From assembly GCA_016704325.1 (NCBI GenBank), contig JADJAG010000008.1:1-64000 (forward strand): 64,000 bases of DNA. The letters are read 5' to 3'. The DNA is from Chitinophagaceae bacterium. Lineage in GTDB: Bacteria > Bacteroidota > Bacteroidia > Chitinophagales > UBA10324. Shown in pieces: positions 8,024-16,015 of the stretch. Position numbers and translations under genes: made by a program. The notes under the pieces are model-generated. The model did not search any database, was not told the origin of the DNA, and saw only the letters and a list, made by a program, of their open reading frames with translations. Position 1 is the first letter of the stretch, and each line of letters opens with the position of its first letter.

Positions 8024-9038
8024 TTGAAAGGTTTGAATTTGAAGTTTTGTTAACGATTTGAGATATAAAATTCTGAGCAGCTTTTGATTGGATGTTGTTT
8101 GGTCGTTTAGCTTTCCTTTCAATAGTCGGCCCTCGTGGATTATCAATCAAAAACTGCGTAATCCGGCTCGGGTCAATTGAGGTAGTATCGGAATTACCAG
8201 TACTATTGGAAATGATCAATGAGGGCCTTTTGTTTTCGATTTTTGATCGCTCTTTGAGTTTACTCAAAGTTCTTACCATTACTTTTCCATGATTGCTTAT
8301 CAGGTTGTCAGTAGGATTTAAATAAGTTGGGTCATTTCTAACCTGTGAGTTTACTGAAGACAGTGACAGTGAATGGATTAATCCTTTTGCTCTTTTCTTT
8401 ACTTCCTTCGATGCTAACAACTTCTCTTTGGTGGCCAGGTTAAGCGTGTTTTTTATCGCGTTACCTAAAATGTAAGCATCTGTAATAGAATTTTGTATGC
8501 TTACTTTCTTTTCCTCAATATTATCCTGAACTTTCCTTACTTCAATGTCAAACTCTTTGAGTTTCTTTTCTGAAATTTTAATGACATAGCTTTCAATTTT
8601 TCCTGCATTAGCGCGAATAGATTTTGATATATATAGAATTTTAGGCGGCGAAATTTCTTCAGGTAACGGTAAAGGTCCGTGAGTCAGATCAATATTTGAC
8701 AGATTTGGAGTCAAAGAACTTGGTAATTCTTCTTCAGGAGGCAACACAAACAATATGAGGTCAGGTCTGAATTCCTTTTGCTCAATTATGAATTCAGAAT
8801 TCTCATAAGAGAGTTCGAATTCCCCTCTCTCATTTGTAACTACAGAACCAATTCGATCGCCATTGATTCTTGCCCAATAGTAATTGATATTCAACGGCTG
8901 AGCTGCTACACGTTCATCCTTGAAAGATTCAGAAATGTACTTCAGGGTTCGAGGATCAATATCGTAAAGCACAACTAACAAATTGGGAATTCCAACCAAA
9001 GTTTCTTTTACAAGGATTTTGCCTTTGACGATGTTCAT
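8016..9038 (-). CDS. Unrecognised protein with a transthyretin-like N-terminal domain
   Basis: 340 residues, ATG 9038. The N-terminus (VKGKILVKETLVGIPNLLVV through SVVTNERGEFELSY and DLILFVLPPEE) has the pattern of carboxypeptidase-regulatory / transthyretin-like beta-sandwiches: a G-x-V opening strand, a T-x-x-x-G-x-F turn and a final hydrophobic strand. Residues ~150-230 are charged helix, and the C-terminal ~100 residues are Ser/Asn/Lys rich and probably disordered. No signal peptide is seen, so it is likely cytoplasmic. It is the first gene of the minus-strand cassette and overlaps the next by a few bases. Intact, unlike its neighbours. Confidence 0.55.
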   Translation of the reverse strand: MNIVKGKILVKETLVGIPNLLVVLYDIDPRTLKYISESFKDERVAAQPLNINYYWARINGDRIGSVVTNERGEFELSYENSEFIIEQKEFRPDLILFVLPPEEELPSSLTPNLSNIDLTHGPLPLPEEISPPKILYISKSIRANAGKIESYVIKISEKKLKEFDIEVRKVQDNIEEKKVSIQNSITDAYILGNAIKNTLNLATKEKLLASKEVKKRAKGLIHSLSLSSVNSQVRNDPTYLNPTDNLISNHGKVMVRTLSKLKERSKIENKRPSLIISNSTGNSDTTSIDPSRITQFLIDNPRGPTIERKAKRPNNIQSKAAQNFISQIVNKTSNSNLSNA

Positions 9039-9332
9039 AAGGAAATTTTAATTACTAAATGTAAATATAATATATCACATCTTTAGAATAATTTCTGTGT
9101 AACGCTTCCATAAACTCGTATTCTGCTGCCCCGTTGGGCGGGATTTGTAACCCGTCCTAAAAGAGCTTCGGATTTTCAATCCGATAAAATTGGATTTCAT
9201 CGTAGAAAGCCTACATAGATTATGCCTTCCCCCTCCAACTCGAGTATGTTTGCAGTAAAGCCTTTGAAAGAAAGTGAACGCATGCGCTTGTCTCAAATCT
9301 CCACTGCACACACGCTCAAGTGAGATGGTTTT
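9039..9332. other. Gene-free leader of the cassette with one REP-like element
   Basis: I see no gene. At 9133-9193 is a copy of the two-hairpin REP-like element described separately (GGCGGGATTTGTAACCCG then TCGGATTTTCAATCCGA). The remainder is AT-rich leader of the minus-strand cassette without a clear TAnnTTTG promoter. Confidence 0.5.
9133..9193. repeat. REP-like element copy
   Basis: GTTGGGCGGGATTTGTAACC followed by AGCTTCGGATTTTCAATCCG: third copy of the two-hairpin element, next to the minus-strand cassette. Confidence 0.7.
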
Positions 9333-9620
9333 ACACCGCCACCGTGTCTTCATCTTGAGGCACAGGTGCAAGCCAATGAGACACGGGGAATTCAAAGCTA
9401 TACACTGTAAGCGCACTCGTTAGCAGCCCTCAATTGCTTGTCTGCAAACGAGGCGAGCAAGGGTTAATGCGATCGCAGGAATGGATTTTTTCCCAATCAG
9501 CTGTGTGGCTTTTTCAGGATAAGACAACCAATTTTATTTAAAGGATACTCCGAGGCAACGCCAAGGTAAAGCCGTAGTAACGCCGAGGATACTTCGGGGA
9601 AACCCAATCAGTAGTCAGGT
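9333..9620. repeat. Long dispersed repeat R, copy 1
   Basis: About 290 bp, nearly identical to 10768-11059. It begins ACCGTGTCTTCATCTTGAGG, includes AAGCGCACTCGTT and GGGTTAATGCGAT, and ends CCAATCAGTAGTCA. Near its end it has an internal short repeat built on AACGCCNAGGTAAAGCCGTAGT. Open frames inside it are short, differ between copies and do not look coding. Confidence 0.8.
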
Positions 9621-9690
9621 GTAAAAATACTCCCATAAAAGGCTATTTCCTACTAACTCACACGTTAGTCAGGATTTGTAAGATGACTTA

Positions 9691-9824
9691 TTGAGAACTG
9701 GATTTTTACTATTCCACCGTGTCTTCATGATGAGGCATAAGAGCAAGTCAATGAAACACGAGAATTTCAAAGATAAATACGGAAAGCGCACTCGTTCGCC
9801 TCTCTCAATTGCCTTTCTACAACC
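9691..9824. repeat. Dispersed repeat R', copy 1
   Basis: About 130 bp starting TTGAGAACTGGATTTTTACT, with GTGTCTTCATGATGAGGCAT and AAGCGCACTCGTTCGCCTC. It matches 11057-11193 closely and shares its middle part with the first third of repeat R, so R' looks like a truncated R. With R copy 1 it forms the left flank of the Fic locus. Confidence 0.75.
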
Positions 9825-9862
9825 GGGTTCGAGTACGGGTGCAAGAGGAAAAGTTAGATACT

Positions 9863-9892
9863 TTTGAATTGGTATTGACCTTACTATCTTTG
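9863..9892 (+). promoter_or_regulatory. Bacteroidota-type promoter for the Fic gene
   Basis: TTTG at 9863-9866 and TATCTTTG at 9885-9892 are separated by 18 bases, matching the phylum's -33 TTTG / -7 TAnnTTTG pattern. Transcription would start near 9899, about 90 bases before the Fic start. Confidence 0.6.
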
Positions 9893-9990
9893 CGATGTCA
9901 CGGAACAACAAGATACTTAGTACTACGTAGTGTGGGTTTGATCACCCGAAAGCAAAGACGCAATAGGGAAAGAAACGAAGAACATTCAGT

Positions 9991-10599
9991 TTGAAAAAGA
10001 AAGCCAAAAGCCAGAAGTATAGTGTTCCGAAAGCAGAAGCGGAAGGTGCTGTGCTGCCAAACAAGCTTCAACTCACGAAGGCGAAAGAAATCGATCATGC
10101 AGAACTCGAAGGATTTCTTCACGCTTACAACGTGTTGTTTGATGAACTCAGTGTAGAAACTGCTTTCGACCTTCACTACATTTTCAGAATTCACCAGCTT
10201 GCCCTGGGACATCTTTATTCGTCCGCAGGAAAGTTGCGCACGGTGAATATTTCAAAAGGCGGCTTCCTGTTTCCTCCGGCTAAGTTTCTTTACCAAACAA
10301 TGGATGAATTTGATAAAACAATTTTAAAAAAGTTACCCGCTCAGTATGAATCTGCTGACACACTCATCAGCGACATTGCGCGTATACATGCAGAGTTGTT
10401 ATTCATTCATCCTTTCCGTGAAGGAAATGGCAGAACAGCACGTCTTCTTGCCGATTTAATGGCGGGAAAAGCAGGGTACCCATTTTTGAATCTGGAAGAT
10501 TTCAGGAAGAAAAAATTCAGTGATTATGTGAGCGCAATCAGGCAGGCAGCTACGGGAGATTACTCGCAGATGGAGAAAATCATCCGCTCACTTTTTTAG
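9991..10599 (+). CDS. Fic/DOC family protein (AMP-transferase type)
   Basis: 202 residues from a TTG start; no in-frame ATG gives the conserved N-terminus. The Fic active-site loop is intact: H140PFREGNGRTAR, matching HPFx(D/E)GNGRxxR, with His140 as base and the GNGR loop binding the nucleotide phosphates. Family members transfer AMP (or other nucleotide-phosphate groups) onto protein hydroxyls. Near the N-terminus KAEAEGAVLPN sits where self-inhibiting Fic proteins carry (S/T)xxxE(G/N); the Ser/Thr is replaced by Lys, so inhibition may be weak or come from another protein. The gene is bracketed by direct repeats and converges with a small gene at 10580-10735. Confidence 0.85.
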   Translation: MKKKAKSQKYSVPKAEAEGAVLPNKLQLTKAKEIDHAELEGFLHAYNVLFDELSVETAFDLHYIFRIHQLALGHLYSSAGKLRTVNISKGGFLFPPAKFLYQTMDEFDKTILKKLPAQYESADTLISDIARIHAELLFIHPFREGNGRTARLLADLMAGKAGYPFLNLEDFRKKKFSDYVSAIRQAATGDYSQMEKIIRSLF

Positions 10600-10735
10600 T
10601 TTTGGAAAGCACTTTTTTGAAGATAGCTTTTGCTGTGGAAGAAGCAATAATGATGTTTTCAATTTCAAATGATTGCAATACCTGTTTAAGGATTTCATCC
10701 TTGCCGGGCTTGTAAACCTTCAATTTTTTTTGCAT
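10580..10735 (-). CDS. Small basic protein, possible antitoxin partner of Fic
   Basis: 51 residues from ATG 10733-10735: MQKKLKVYKPGKDEILKQVL then SFEIENIIIASSTAKAIFKK. It looks like the small Bacteroidota proteins with an ALxSFxIEGIxIS-type core. On its own strand a TATCTTCG lies at 10743-10750, eight bases before the ATG, matching the TAnnTTTG class and supporting a real, nearly leaderless gene. The last 20 bases overlap the 3' end of the Fic gene tail to tail, which would allow antisense control. Role as an antitoxin is inferred from position only. Confidence 0.45.
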   Translation of the reverse strand: MQKKLKVYKPGKDEILKQVLQSFEIENIIIASSTAKAIFKKVLSKTKKVSG

Positions 10736-10742
10736 TAAACGA

Positions 10743-10750
10743 AGATACAA
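10743..10750 (-). promoter_or_regulatory. TATCTTCG -7 element of the small convergent gene
   Basis: On the minus strand TATCTTCG precedes the start ATG (10735) by seven bases, as in several other short-leader genes in this window. Confidence 0.45.
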
Positions 10751-10767
10751 AAAGTAAGGGGAAAACA

Positions 10768-11059
10768 TACACCACCACTGTGTCTTCATCATGAGGCACA
10801 GGTTCAAGCCAATGAGATACAGGGGAATTCAAAGCTTTACACAATAAGCGCACTCGTTCGCCTCCCTCAATTGCTTGTCTGCAAAAGAACGCGATTCAGG
10901 GTTAATGCGATCTCAGGAATGGATTTTTTTCCAATCAGCTATAAGACTTTTCCAGGATAAGACATCCAATTTTATTCAAAGGATACTCCGGGGCAACGCC
11001 GAGGTAAAGCCGTAGTAACGCCGAGGATACTTCGGGGAAAGCCAATCAGTAGTCAAGTT
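10768..11059. repeat. Long dispersed repeat R, copy 2
   Basis: Second copy of the ~290-bp repeat at 9333-9620, same orientation, with scattered single-base differences and small indels. It follows the small gene next to Fic and forms the right flank of the Fic locus. Confidence 0.8.
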
Positions 11060-11193
11060 GAGAAATGGATTTTTACTATTCCAACGTGTCTTCATGATGA
11101 GGCATAAGAGCAAGCCAATGAGACACGGGAAATTCAAAACTAAACATGGTAAGCGCACTCGTTCGCCTCCCTCAAAAGCGTGTCTGCAAACGA
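11057..11193. repeat. Dispersed repeat R', copy 2
   Basis: Second copy of the element at 9691-9824, same orientation, here fused directly to the end of repeat R copy 2 (TCAAGTTGAGAAATGG spans the joint). A TTGAGAACTGG start in copy 1 corresponds to TTGAGAAATGG here. Confidence 0.75.
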
Positions 11194-11477
11194 GGCGAGT
11201 AAGGGGACAAGCAACGGGGCAGACATGGAAAAATATTCTGTACTTTTAAAATCAGCCGTGAATGAAATCAGTCGCTTGTTTAAGAAAAGAAATTTGCAAT
11301 CGCTGACTAACAACCGCAATGCCTAACTCATACCAAAGGAAAAACAAGCTGAGGAAGCTAACCACTTTGAATTGGTGACGTGGTTGGTGATAAAATAAAA
11401 TTTTATATCCATCGAATTCGATGGATTTAAGAAATATACTTTAACTATGGCGGATTCGCCACAATTAACACTTCCGT
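11194..11477. other. Gene-free leader of the KilA-N gene with a 20-bp palindrome
   Basis: No gene seen. At 11407-11426 is the perfect palindrome ATCCATCGAATTCGATGGAT. A related palindrome occurs inside the following gene. Read in one frame this stretch gives SIEFDGFKKY, similar to VEFDGFRKQ of the KilA-N protein, so it may be the remnant of a second copy. Confidence 0.4.
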
Positions 11478-12302
11478 ATGGCAACAAAGCAAACTATCAA
11501 TGTAAAAGGAACTGAAATTACTATTTATCAGGGCGGACAAGCAGATTTTATTTCCCTTACTGATATCGCCAGATACAAAGATGCAGCGCATACAGATGAT
11601 ATAATTAAGAACTGGCTAAGAAACCGAAATACCATTGAACTATTGGGATTCTGGGAGCAAATGCACAACCCGGATTTTAAACCCGTCGAATTCGACGGGT
11701 TTAGGAAACAAGCCGGTCTTAATAGTTTTACCATGACTCCCAAAAAGTGGATTGAATCCACCAATGCACTAGGTATTATATCAAAGTCGGGCAGATATGG
11801 CGGCACCTACGCACACAGAGATATCGCATTTGAATTTGCTTCCTGGATTTCAATCGAATTCAAACTTTACATCATCAAAGAATTTCAACGGCTCAAAGAA
11901 GATGAGAGCGACAGATTGAAATTAACCTGGAATCTCCAACGCACTTTAGCCAAAGTAAACTACAGAATTCACACCGATGCCATCAAAGAAAACCTGATTC
12001 CACCAACACTTTCAAAAGAGAAACTGAATTTTGTGTATGCCGATGAAGCTGATATGCTAAACATGGCTTTGTTTGGAATTACAGCCAAACAATGGAGAGA
12101 TAAAAATCTGAAGGCAGACCGTAACATCCGTGATGAAGCAAGTATTGAACAATTAGTGGTACTATCAAATATGGAAAGCATCAATGCTGTTTTAATCCAC
12201 CAGGGCTTGCAACAGCATGAATGGTTGAAACAACTCAACAGCATTGCTATTACTCAAATGAAATCGTTGCTGGGAAATAAACAATTGAAAAAGCTGAAAT
12301 AA
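11478..12302 (+). CDS. KilA-N domain protein
   Basis: 274 residues, ATG 11478. The N-terminal ~110 residues form a KilA-N domain (FISLTDIARYKDA, IIKNWLRNRNTIE, WIESTNALGIISKSGRYGG, THRDIAF-like AHRDIAFEFASWIS), a DNA-binding fold shared with phage and large DNA virus proteins and common as stand-alone genes in Bacteroidota accessory regions. Residues ~140-274 are helical and lack a nuclease motif. Likely DNA binding; target unknown. Within the gene, ACCCGTCGAATTCGACGGGT (11682-11701) is a perfect palindrome encoding PVEFDG. Confidence 0.85.
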   Translation: MATKQTINVKGTEITIYQGGQADFISLTDIARYKDAAHTDDIIKNWLRNRNTIELLGFWEQMHNPDFKPVEFDGFRKQAGLNSFTMTPKKWIESTNALGIISKSGRYGGTYAHRDIAFEFASWISIEFKLYIIKEFQRLKEDESDRLKLTWNLQRTLAKVNYRIHTDAIKENLIPPTLSKEKLNFVYADEADMLNMALFGITAKQWRDKNLKADRNIRDEASIEQLVVLSNMESINAVLIHQGLQQHEWLKQLNSIAITQMKSLLGNKQLKKLK

Positions 12303-12354
12303 GTTTAGCCCTCAAACAAAGGATTTCAAATGCCTTGCAAGGCTTCTCTAAAGG

Positions 12355-12478
12355 ATCGCCGTTGGTCGGGATTTGTAATCCCGTCCTATTGAGCTTCGGA
12401 TTTTGAATCCGATAGCACGCTACGCCTGCGATATCAGATTTGCAATCCGCTTCTCCTGAGAACAAGATTCTCAATCCT
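12355..12478. repeat. REP-like hairpin array
   Basis: Four short hairpins in a row: CGGGATTTGTAATCCCG (12368-12384), TCGGATTTTGAATCCGA (about 12396-12412), then GATTTGCAATC (about 12437-12447) and a GATTCTCAATC segment near 12468. Copies of the first two occur at 9133-9193 and 13534-13587. The 12303-12603 gap contains no gene. Confidence 0.75.
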
Positions 12479-12571
12479 TCCTTTTCAATATAAGCCCACC
12501 AACACAAACTACACCCAACACTTACCAACGTTGCCAGTAAAGTTTTCTGCTGAAACCAAACGCTTTCGCCG

Positions 12572-13249
12572 TTAGCTTTTTTCCTGAAAGCAACCTCCCC
12601 CATTTTTACAGATCCAATCTTTTGTTTCCGCGACTAAAATTTCCAGCGTATTGATTTTTCCTGCTTTGAATGCATGATTGGCTCCATCGATCCAGGTCAA
12701 CGTGGCATTGGGTAAAGCAGCACAAACCTTTTTGAGGTGACTTGCGGAAGCAAATTCGTCACGCGTGCCCGACAGGAAGAGCATCGGCTCCTTTACCTCT
12801 TTTAAATGTGCTGCCCTTTCGATGGAAGGAGTACCGGGCTTATGAAGCGGGAAACCGTAAAAAATAATTCCACGCACGCCGGTATCGTGATGAAGAGATA
12901 AGTACTGGGAGCTCATTCTTCCGCCAAATGATTTGCCGGAAATGAAAAGCGGAAGCGCAGGATATTGCTTCCTGGCATGATGAATCGCTGCTTCAATGGC
13001 CTCATGCGCCACTGCCGGCACATCAGGCCTTCCTTTTTTATGCTCCATGTAGGGAAAATTAAACCGTAGTGTGGCAATTCCGTTTTCACCTAATGAGGTG
13101 GCCAGCGTTGTCATAAAAGGATGTTCCATGCCGGCACCTGCACCATGGGCAAGTGTCAGCATACAGACCGGCTTGTCAGGAATGATGTACTTACCGGAAA
13201 CAGCGCCGATCGCTGCCGGCAACCGAAGGGAAATGGATTTTGTTTTCAT
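12572..13249 (-). CDS. Alpha/beta hydrolase, KANL3/TEX30 (dienelactone hydrolase-like) family
   Basis: 225 residues from ATG 13247-13249. Shows a complete hydrolase triad: Ser107 in the nucleophile elbow GKSFGG, Asp164 in GTRDEF and His192 in GANHAF, plus the oxyanion-hole segment LAHGAGAGMEHPF. The length and HGAGAG motif fit the KANL3/Tex30-type family, whose bacterial members have no firmly assigned substrate. No signal peptide, so cytoplasmic. Monocistronic, between two REP-like repeats. Confidence 0.8.
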   Translation of the reverse strand: MKTKSISLRLPAAIGAVSGKYIIPDKPVCMLTLAHGAGAGMEHPFMTTLATSLGENGIATLRFNFPYMEHKKGRPDVPAVAHEAIEAAIHHARKQYPALPLFISGKSFGGRMSSQYLSLHHDTGVRGIIFYGFPLHKPGTPSIERAAHLKEVKEPMLFLSGTRDEFASASHLKKVCAALPNATLTWIDGANHAFKAGKINTLEILVAETKDWICKNGGGCFQEKS

Positions 13250-13608
13250 CAATTGAAATTAAGCATTATAAGGAGAATACGGCCATGTCATCATATGTTA
13301 AGTTGAACCGAATCCTTGTTTTTTGTTGAATCATGTCCCAATAAGATGTCCTGGTTCGACTCCGATCAGTGCAACATCAATTCGAATACGATTAGAATAA
13401 ACGTTCCTTCTTCTCTCATTACCCCAAGTTTCGAAAACAAAGTATTGCAAATCCCGATCTTGTCTTATGTCTTACGTCTTAAGTCCTACGTCTTATCCCC
13501 TACCTCCTGCCCTTAATAGCGCATTCATCCTCGTTGGTCGGGATTTGTAATCCCATCCTAATGAGCTTCGGTTTTTGAATCCGATAACACAGTAACTGCA
13601 ATTGTAAT
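13250..13608. other. Gene-free stretch with two intergenic repeats
   Basis: No gene seen. It holds a degenerate short tandem repeat at 13459-13503 (GTCTTATGTCTTACGTCTTA) and a REP-like hairpin pair at 13534-13587. Confidence 0.6.
13534..13587. repeat. REP-like element copy
   Basis: TTGGTCGGGATTTGTAATCC followed by AATGAGCTTCGGTTTTTGAA: same order and spacing as at 12360-12414, with the second hairpin slightly decayed. Confidence 0.7.
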
Positions 13609-13623
13609 TTGCTATTTTGCAAC

Positions 13624-14052
13624 ATGAATCTCACACGGGCAATTGATATTGCGATAACTGCGCATCAAGGATTAAAAGATAAAGTCGGCAAACCCTATAT
13701 CACGCACGTGATGCGCGTGATGGAACGTTGCAAAACGGAAGAAGAAAAAATAGTAGCGGCATTGCACGATGTGGTGGAAGATACTTCCACCTCAATAGAT
13801 GATCTGCGAAAAGAAGGGTTTAGCGAAAAGGTGCTGGCGGCAGTGGCTGCTATCACGAAAAACAAGGGAGAGTCAAAGTCACATTATATCGGTCGTGTCA
13901 GGAAAAACCCGCTTGCCATTCGCGTAAAGCTCAATGACCTGGAAGACAACATGGATATTCGCCGCCTGCCAAAGATCAGCGATTCGGACGTGGAGAGATT
14001 GAGCAAATATTTACAGATATACAAGATGTTGCTGAAAGATATTTCTAAGTAG
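13624..14052 (+). CDS. HD-domain phosphohydrolase related to the RelA/SpoT hydrolase domain
   Basis: 142 residues from ATG 13624, preferred over an upstream TTG because a TATTTTGC promoter-like element lies at 13613-13620. It is a single HD domain: H14 and H28 in the first helices (AITAHQG, YITHVMRV), H48-D49 in AALHDVVEDT, and a late D in VKLNDLEDNM. This is the SpoT/Mesh1-type pattern with the HDxxED signature, so ppGpp or related nucleotide hydrolysis is plausible, without synthetase domain. No linked partner gene. Confidence 0.75.
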   Translation: MNLTRAIDIAITAHQGLKDKVGKPYITHVMRVMERCKTEEEKIVAALHDVVEDTSTSIDDLRKEGFSEKVLAAVAAITKNKGESKSHYIGRVRKNPLAIRVKLNDLEDNMDIRRLPKISDSDVERLSKYLQIYKMLLKDISK

Positions 14053-14316
14053 TAGAAACCCGCCAGGTTGACGGCATTTGTGATACATTCCCAGCGCCCT
14101 CGTGCTCCGCTAATTTGGAAAGCAAGTAAAGTATAATTCCAATTATTGCTATATTGCTTCCTCAATCGATCAAATGATTGACCTTGCAAACAAATTTATA
14201 ATAGGAAAGCTCAATAAGTAGCGACTATCATCCTGAACAGCAGAAGCTGATTAGATTATTATCAGCCATTTTAAAGTGGAACTATTGACAGTAATAACCC
14301 TGTAATCAATTTATAT

Positions 14317-14814
14317 ATGCAATCTTATATCAACCACCTTATTGAAGATATTACCCAAGCCGAAAGATCACAGGAACTGAATACAAGAGATAATTTCGGA
14401 CAGCCGCAAACATTGGAGGAAGAATTTGCAGAGATAGAACGCTGGCTGGAACAGGGACCTGCTCATACCTTTGGTTATTACTGCGGATTGGAACAGGAAC
14501 AGTTTCCACCCGCTGAAAAACTAACAGAAAAACAATTGAAGCAAGTAATCAAATCATTCTCTCATCTTTTATTCACCTGGAATTTAAATGCAGACATTCC
14601 GGCAAATGTTCCGCTAAATAAAAAGTATGCCCTATTGATTAGTATCCTTGGCGAAAAAACTGATCTGGTTAGCACCGGCTTCCTGACTTTTGACTTTTGC
14701 AATTATGACCCTCCCTCCTGCCCATTTGAAGAACACTGCATTTGCAAAAATTTTGAAGACGATACCAATGAAATAATAAGCGATGATTTGCCGGATGAAG
14801 CTTTGCCCTTCTGA
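14317..14814 (+). CDS. Conserved acidic protein of unknown function
   Basis: 165 residues, ATG 14317. Acidic, with FGYYCGLEQEQFPPAEKLT and a helical centre (LKQVIKSFSHLLFTWNLN), then PLNKKYALLISIL, and a C-terminal Cys cluster (FCNYDPPSCPFEEHCICKNF) that could bind a metal. No signal peptide or membrane segment. I do not recognise a named family, although the layout recurs in Bacteroidota hypothetical proteins. Confidence 0.65.
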   Translation: MQSYINHLIEDITQAERSQELNTRDNFGQPQTLEEEFAEIERWLEQGPAHTFGYYCGLEQEQFPPAEKLTEKQLKQVIKSFSHLLFTWNLNADIPANVPLNKKYALLISILGEKTDLVSTGFLTFDFCNYDPPSCPFEEHCICKNFEDDTNEIISDDLPDEALPF

Positions 14815-15254
14815 AATTAAGCATAAGTCAAAATGTAACTACTCAGCCGAAGGAAAAAATAGCACACTGATGACACGGATTTGACTGATCAGCACTGATA
14901 AAAACAATTTTGAGTTAATGCTCAATACAAGAACTGTTCTGATAAAAGCGGATTGAAAATGATCAGGTAAAAATTAAATCCGTAAAAAATCGGTCCGATC
15001 AGTGTCATCCCTGTTCCATTTTGAATCTTCATCTACTGACTAGTTACGTCAAAATAAGCACACTACATGAAATGGGAAGCCGGCTTAATAGCAAAGATAT
15101 TCGTGAAGTAGCTCAACTAAGAGGCAGCATGTCCTTAAGCTATGTCTTATGTCATAAGTCTTAAGTCCTAAGTCTTACGACTTACGACCTATTCCACAAA
15201 TTTGATCTCAAACAGACATCCTGCTTCAACGCCACCATTTCCGCTTATCCAAAA
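14815..15254. other. Gene-free stretch with an imperfect inverted repeat and a tandem repeat
   Basis: No gene seen. 14869-15013 is bounded by TGATGACACGGATTTGACTG and by ATCCGTAAAAAAT...GATCAGTGTCAT, an imperfect inverted repeat of a type spread through many genomes. 15134-15189 holds the degenerate TCTTA/AAGTC tandem repeat. Confidence 0.55.
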
Positions 15255-15833
15255 CTACTTCGGAAGAAATCCTTTACTCTGCAGTTCCGCTTTATTGACA
15301 GCAATAATAGCATCCATGGTCGTTCCAAATTTGGAAGGGTTGAGGGTTGAAGTAGTGCTGGTCCAAAGCAGCTTATTGGGTTCCAGAGAATACACATTTG
15401 TTTCAATAAGGTAGGTCTTATCTTCAGTGTAATATCCGGGAGAAGAATAACGATAACCATACCACCCGCCATAGCCCGTTCCTTCTACATAAGAAACACT
15501 CTTATCTACGTTCTTCAGTCGCATGAGCAGGATACCGTCAAAACCGTCTTTCTTAAGTTTTGCATCAAGCTGACGGTCATTGGTATCGGAAGGCAACAGG
15601 TAACTGTATGCCTGCACTCCTACGCCACTTTTCATAGCCGCTACCAGTTTGTCTTCTGCAATTCTTTTAGATGATTCATCGGCAACACCTGCAACTACCA
15701 GCACCTTGGTGAATGGCTTTATGCTGGCCGGATCAACGGAAGGATCATACCAGCTCTTCTCAATTTTTGTAGCCGGTGAACAGGCAATCATGAATGCAAT
15801 AAGGATCAATGGAAAAAGCAATTTCATTTTCAT
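15255..15833 (-). CDS. Lipoprotein resembling DUF4136
   Basis: 192 residues, ATG 15831-15833. A lipoprotein signal (MKMKLLFPLILIAFMIAC) ends at Cys18. The body begins with SWYDP and continues KVLVVAGVADESSKRIAEDK, DGILLMRL, then a Gly/Tyr-rich GYGGWYGYRYSSPGYYTED and a beta-rich end (YLIETNVYSLEPNKLLWTST), the layout of DUF4136-like periplasmic lipoproteins. Probably outer-membrane anchored. A TACCTTTA element at 15877-15884 on the same strand may be its promoter. Confidence 0.7.
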   Translation of the reverse strand: MKMKLLFPLILIAFMIACSPATKIEKSWYDPSVDPASIKPFTKVLVVAGVADESSKRIAEDKLVAAMKSGVGVQAYSYLLPSDTNDRQLDAKLKKDGFDGILLMRLKNVDKSVSYVEGTGYGGWYGYRYSSPGYYTEDKTYLIETNVYSLEPNKLLWTSTTSTLNPSKFGTTMDAIIAVNKAELQSKGFLPK

Positions 15834-16015
15834 AATTCAATCATTTAAAATTGTGAGCAATTATTTAATTACTGGCTAAAGGTAATAAGGAGCTGTTGTA
15901 ATATCAATGATTATTAGCTTCCTGAAGCATAAAAAAATCATCTGGTGCAAACAGGCTGCTGCTGTTGTTTTTTTCATGCTCCGTTTAATACGTTATGTAC
16001 TTCCTGAAAAAGAAG

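Noticed and set aside
9075..9911. Several short frames in the repeats before Fic
   Set aside because: Frames differ between repeat copies and have no recognisable protein.
12250..12603. 117-codon minus-strand frame over the REP-like array
   Set aside because: Runs through hairpin repeats and antisense to the KilA-N gene end; no conserved content.
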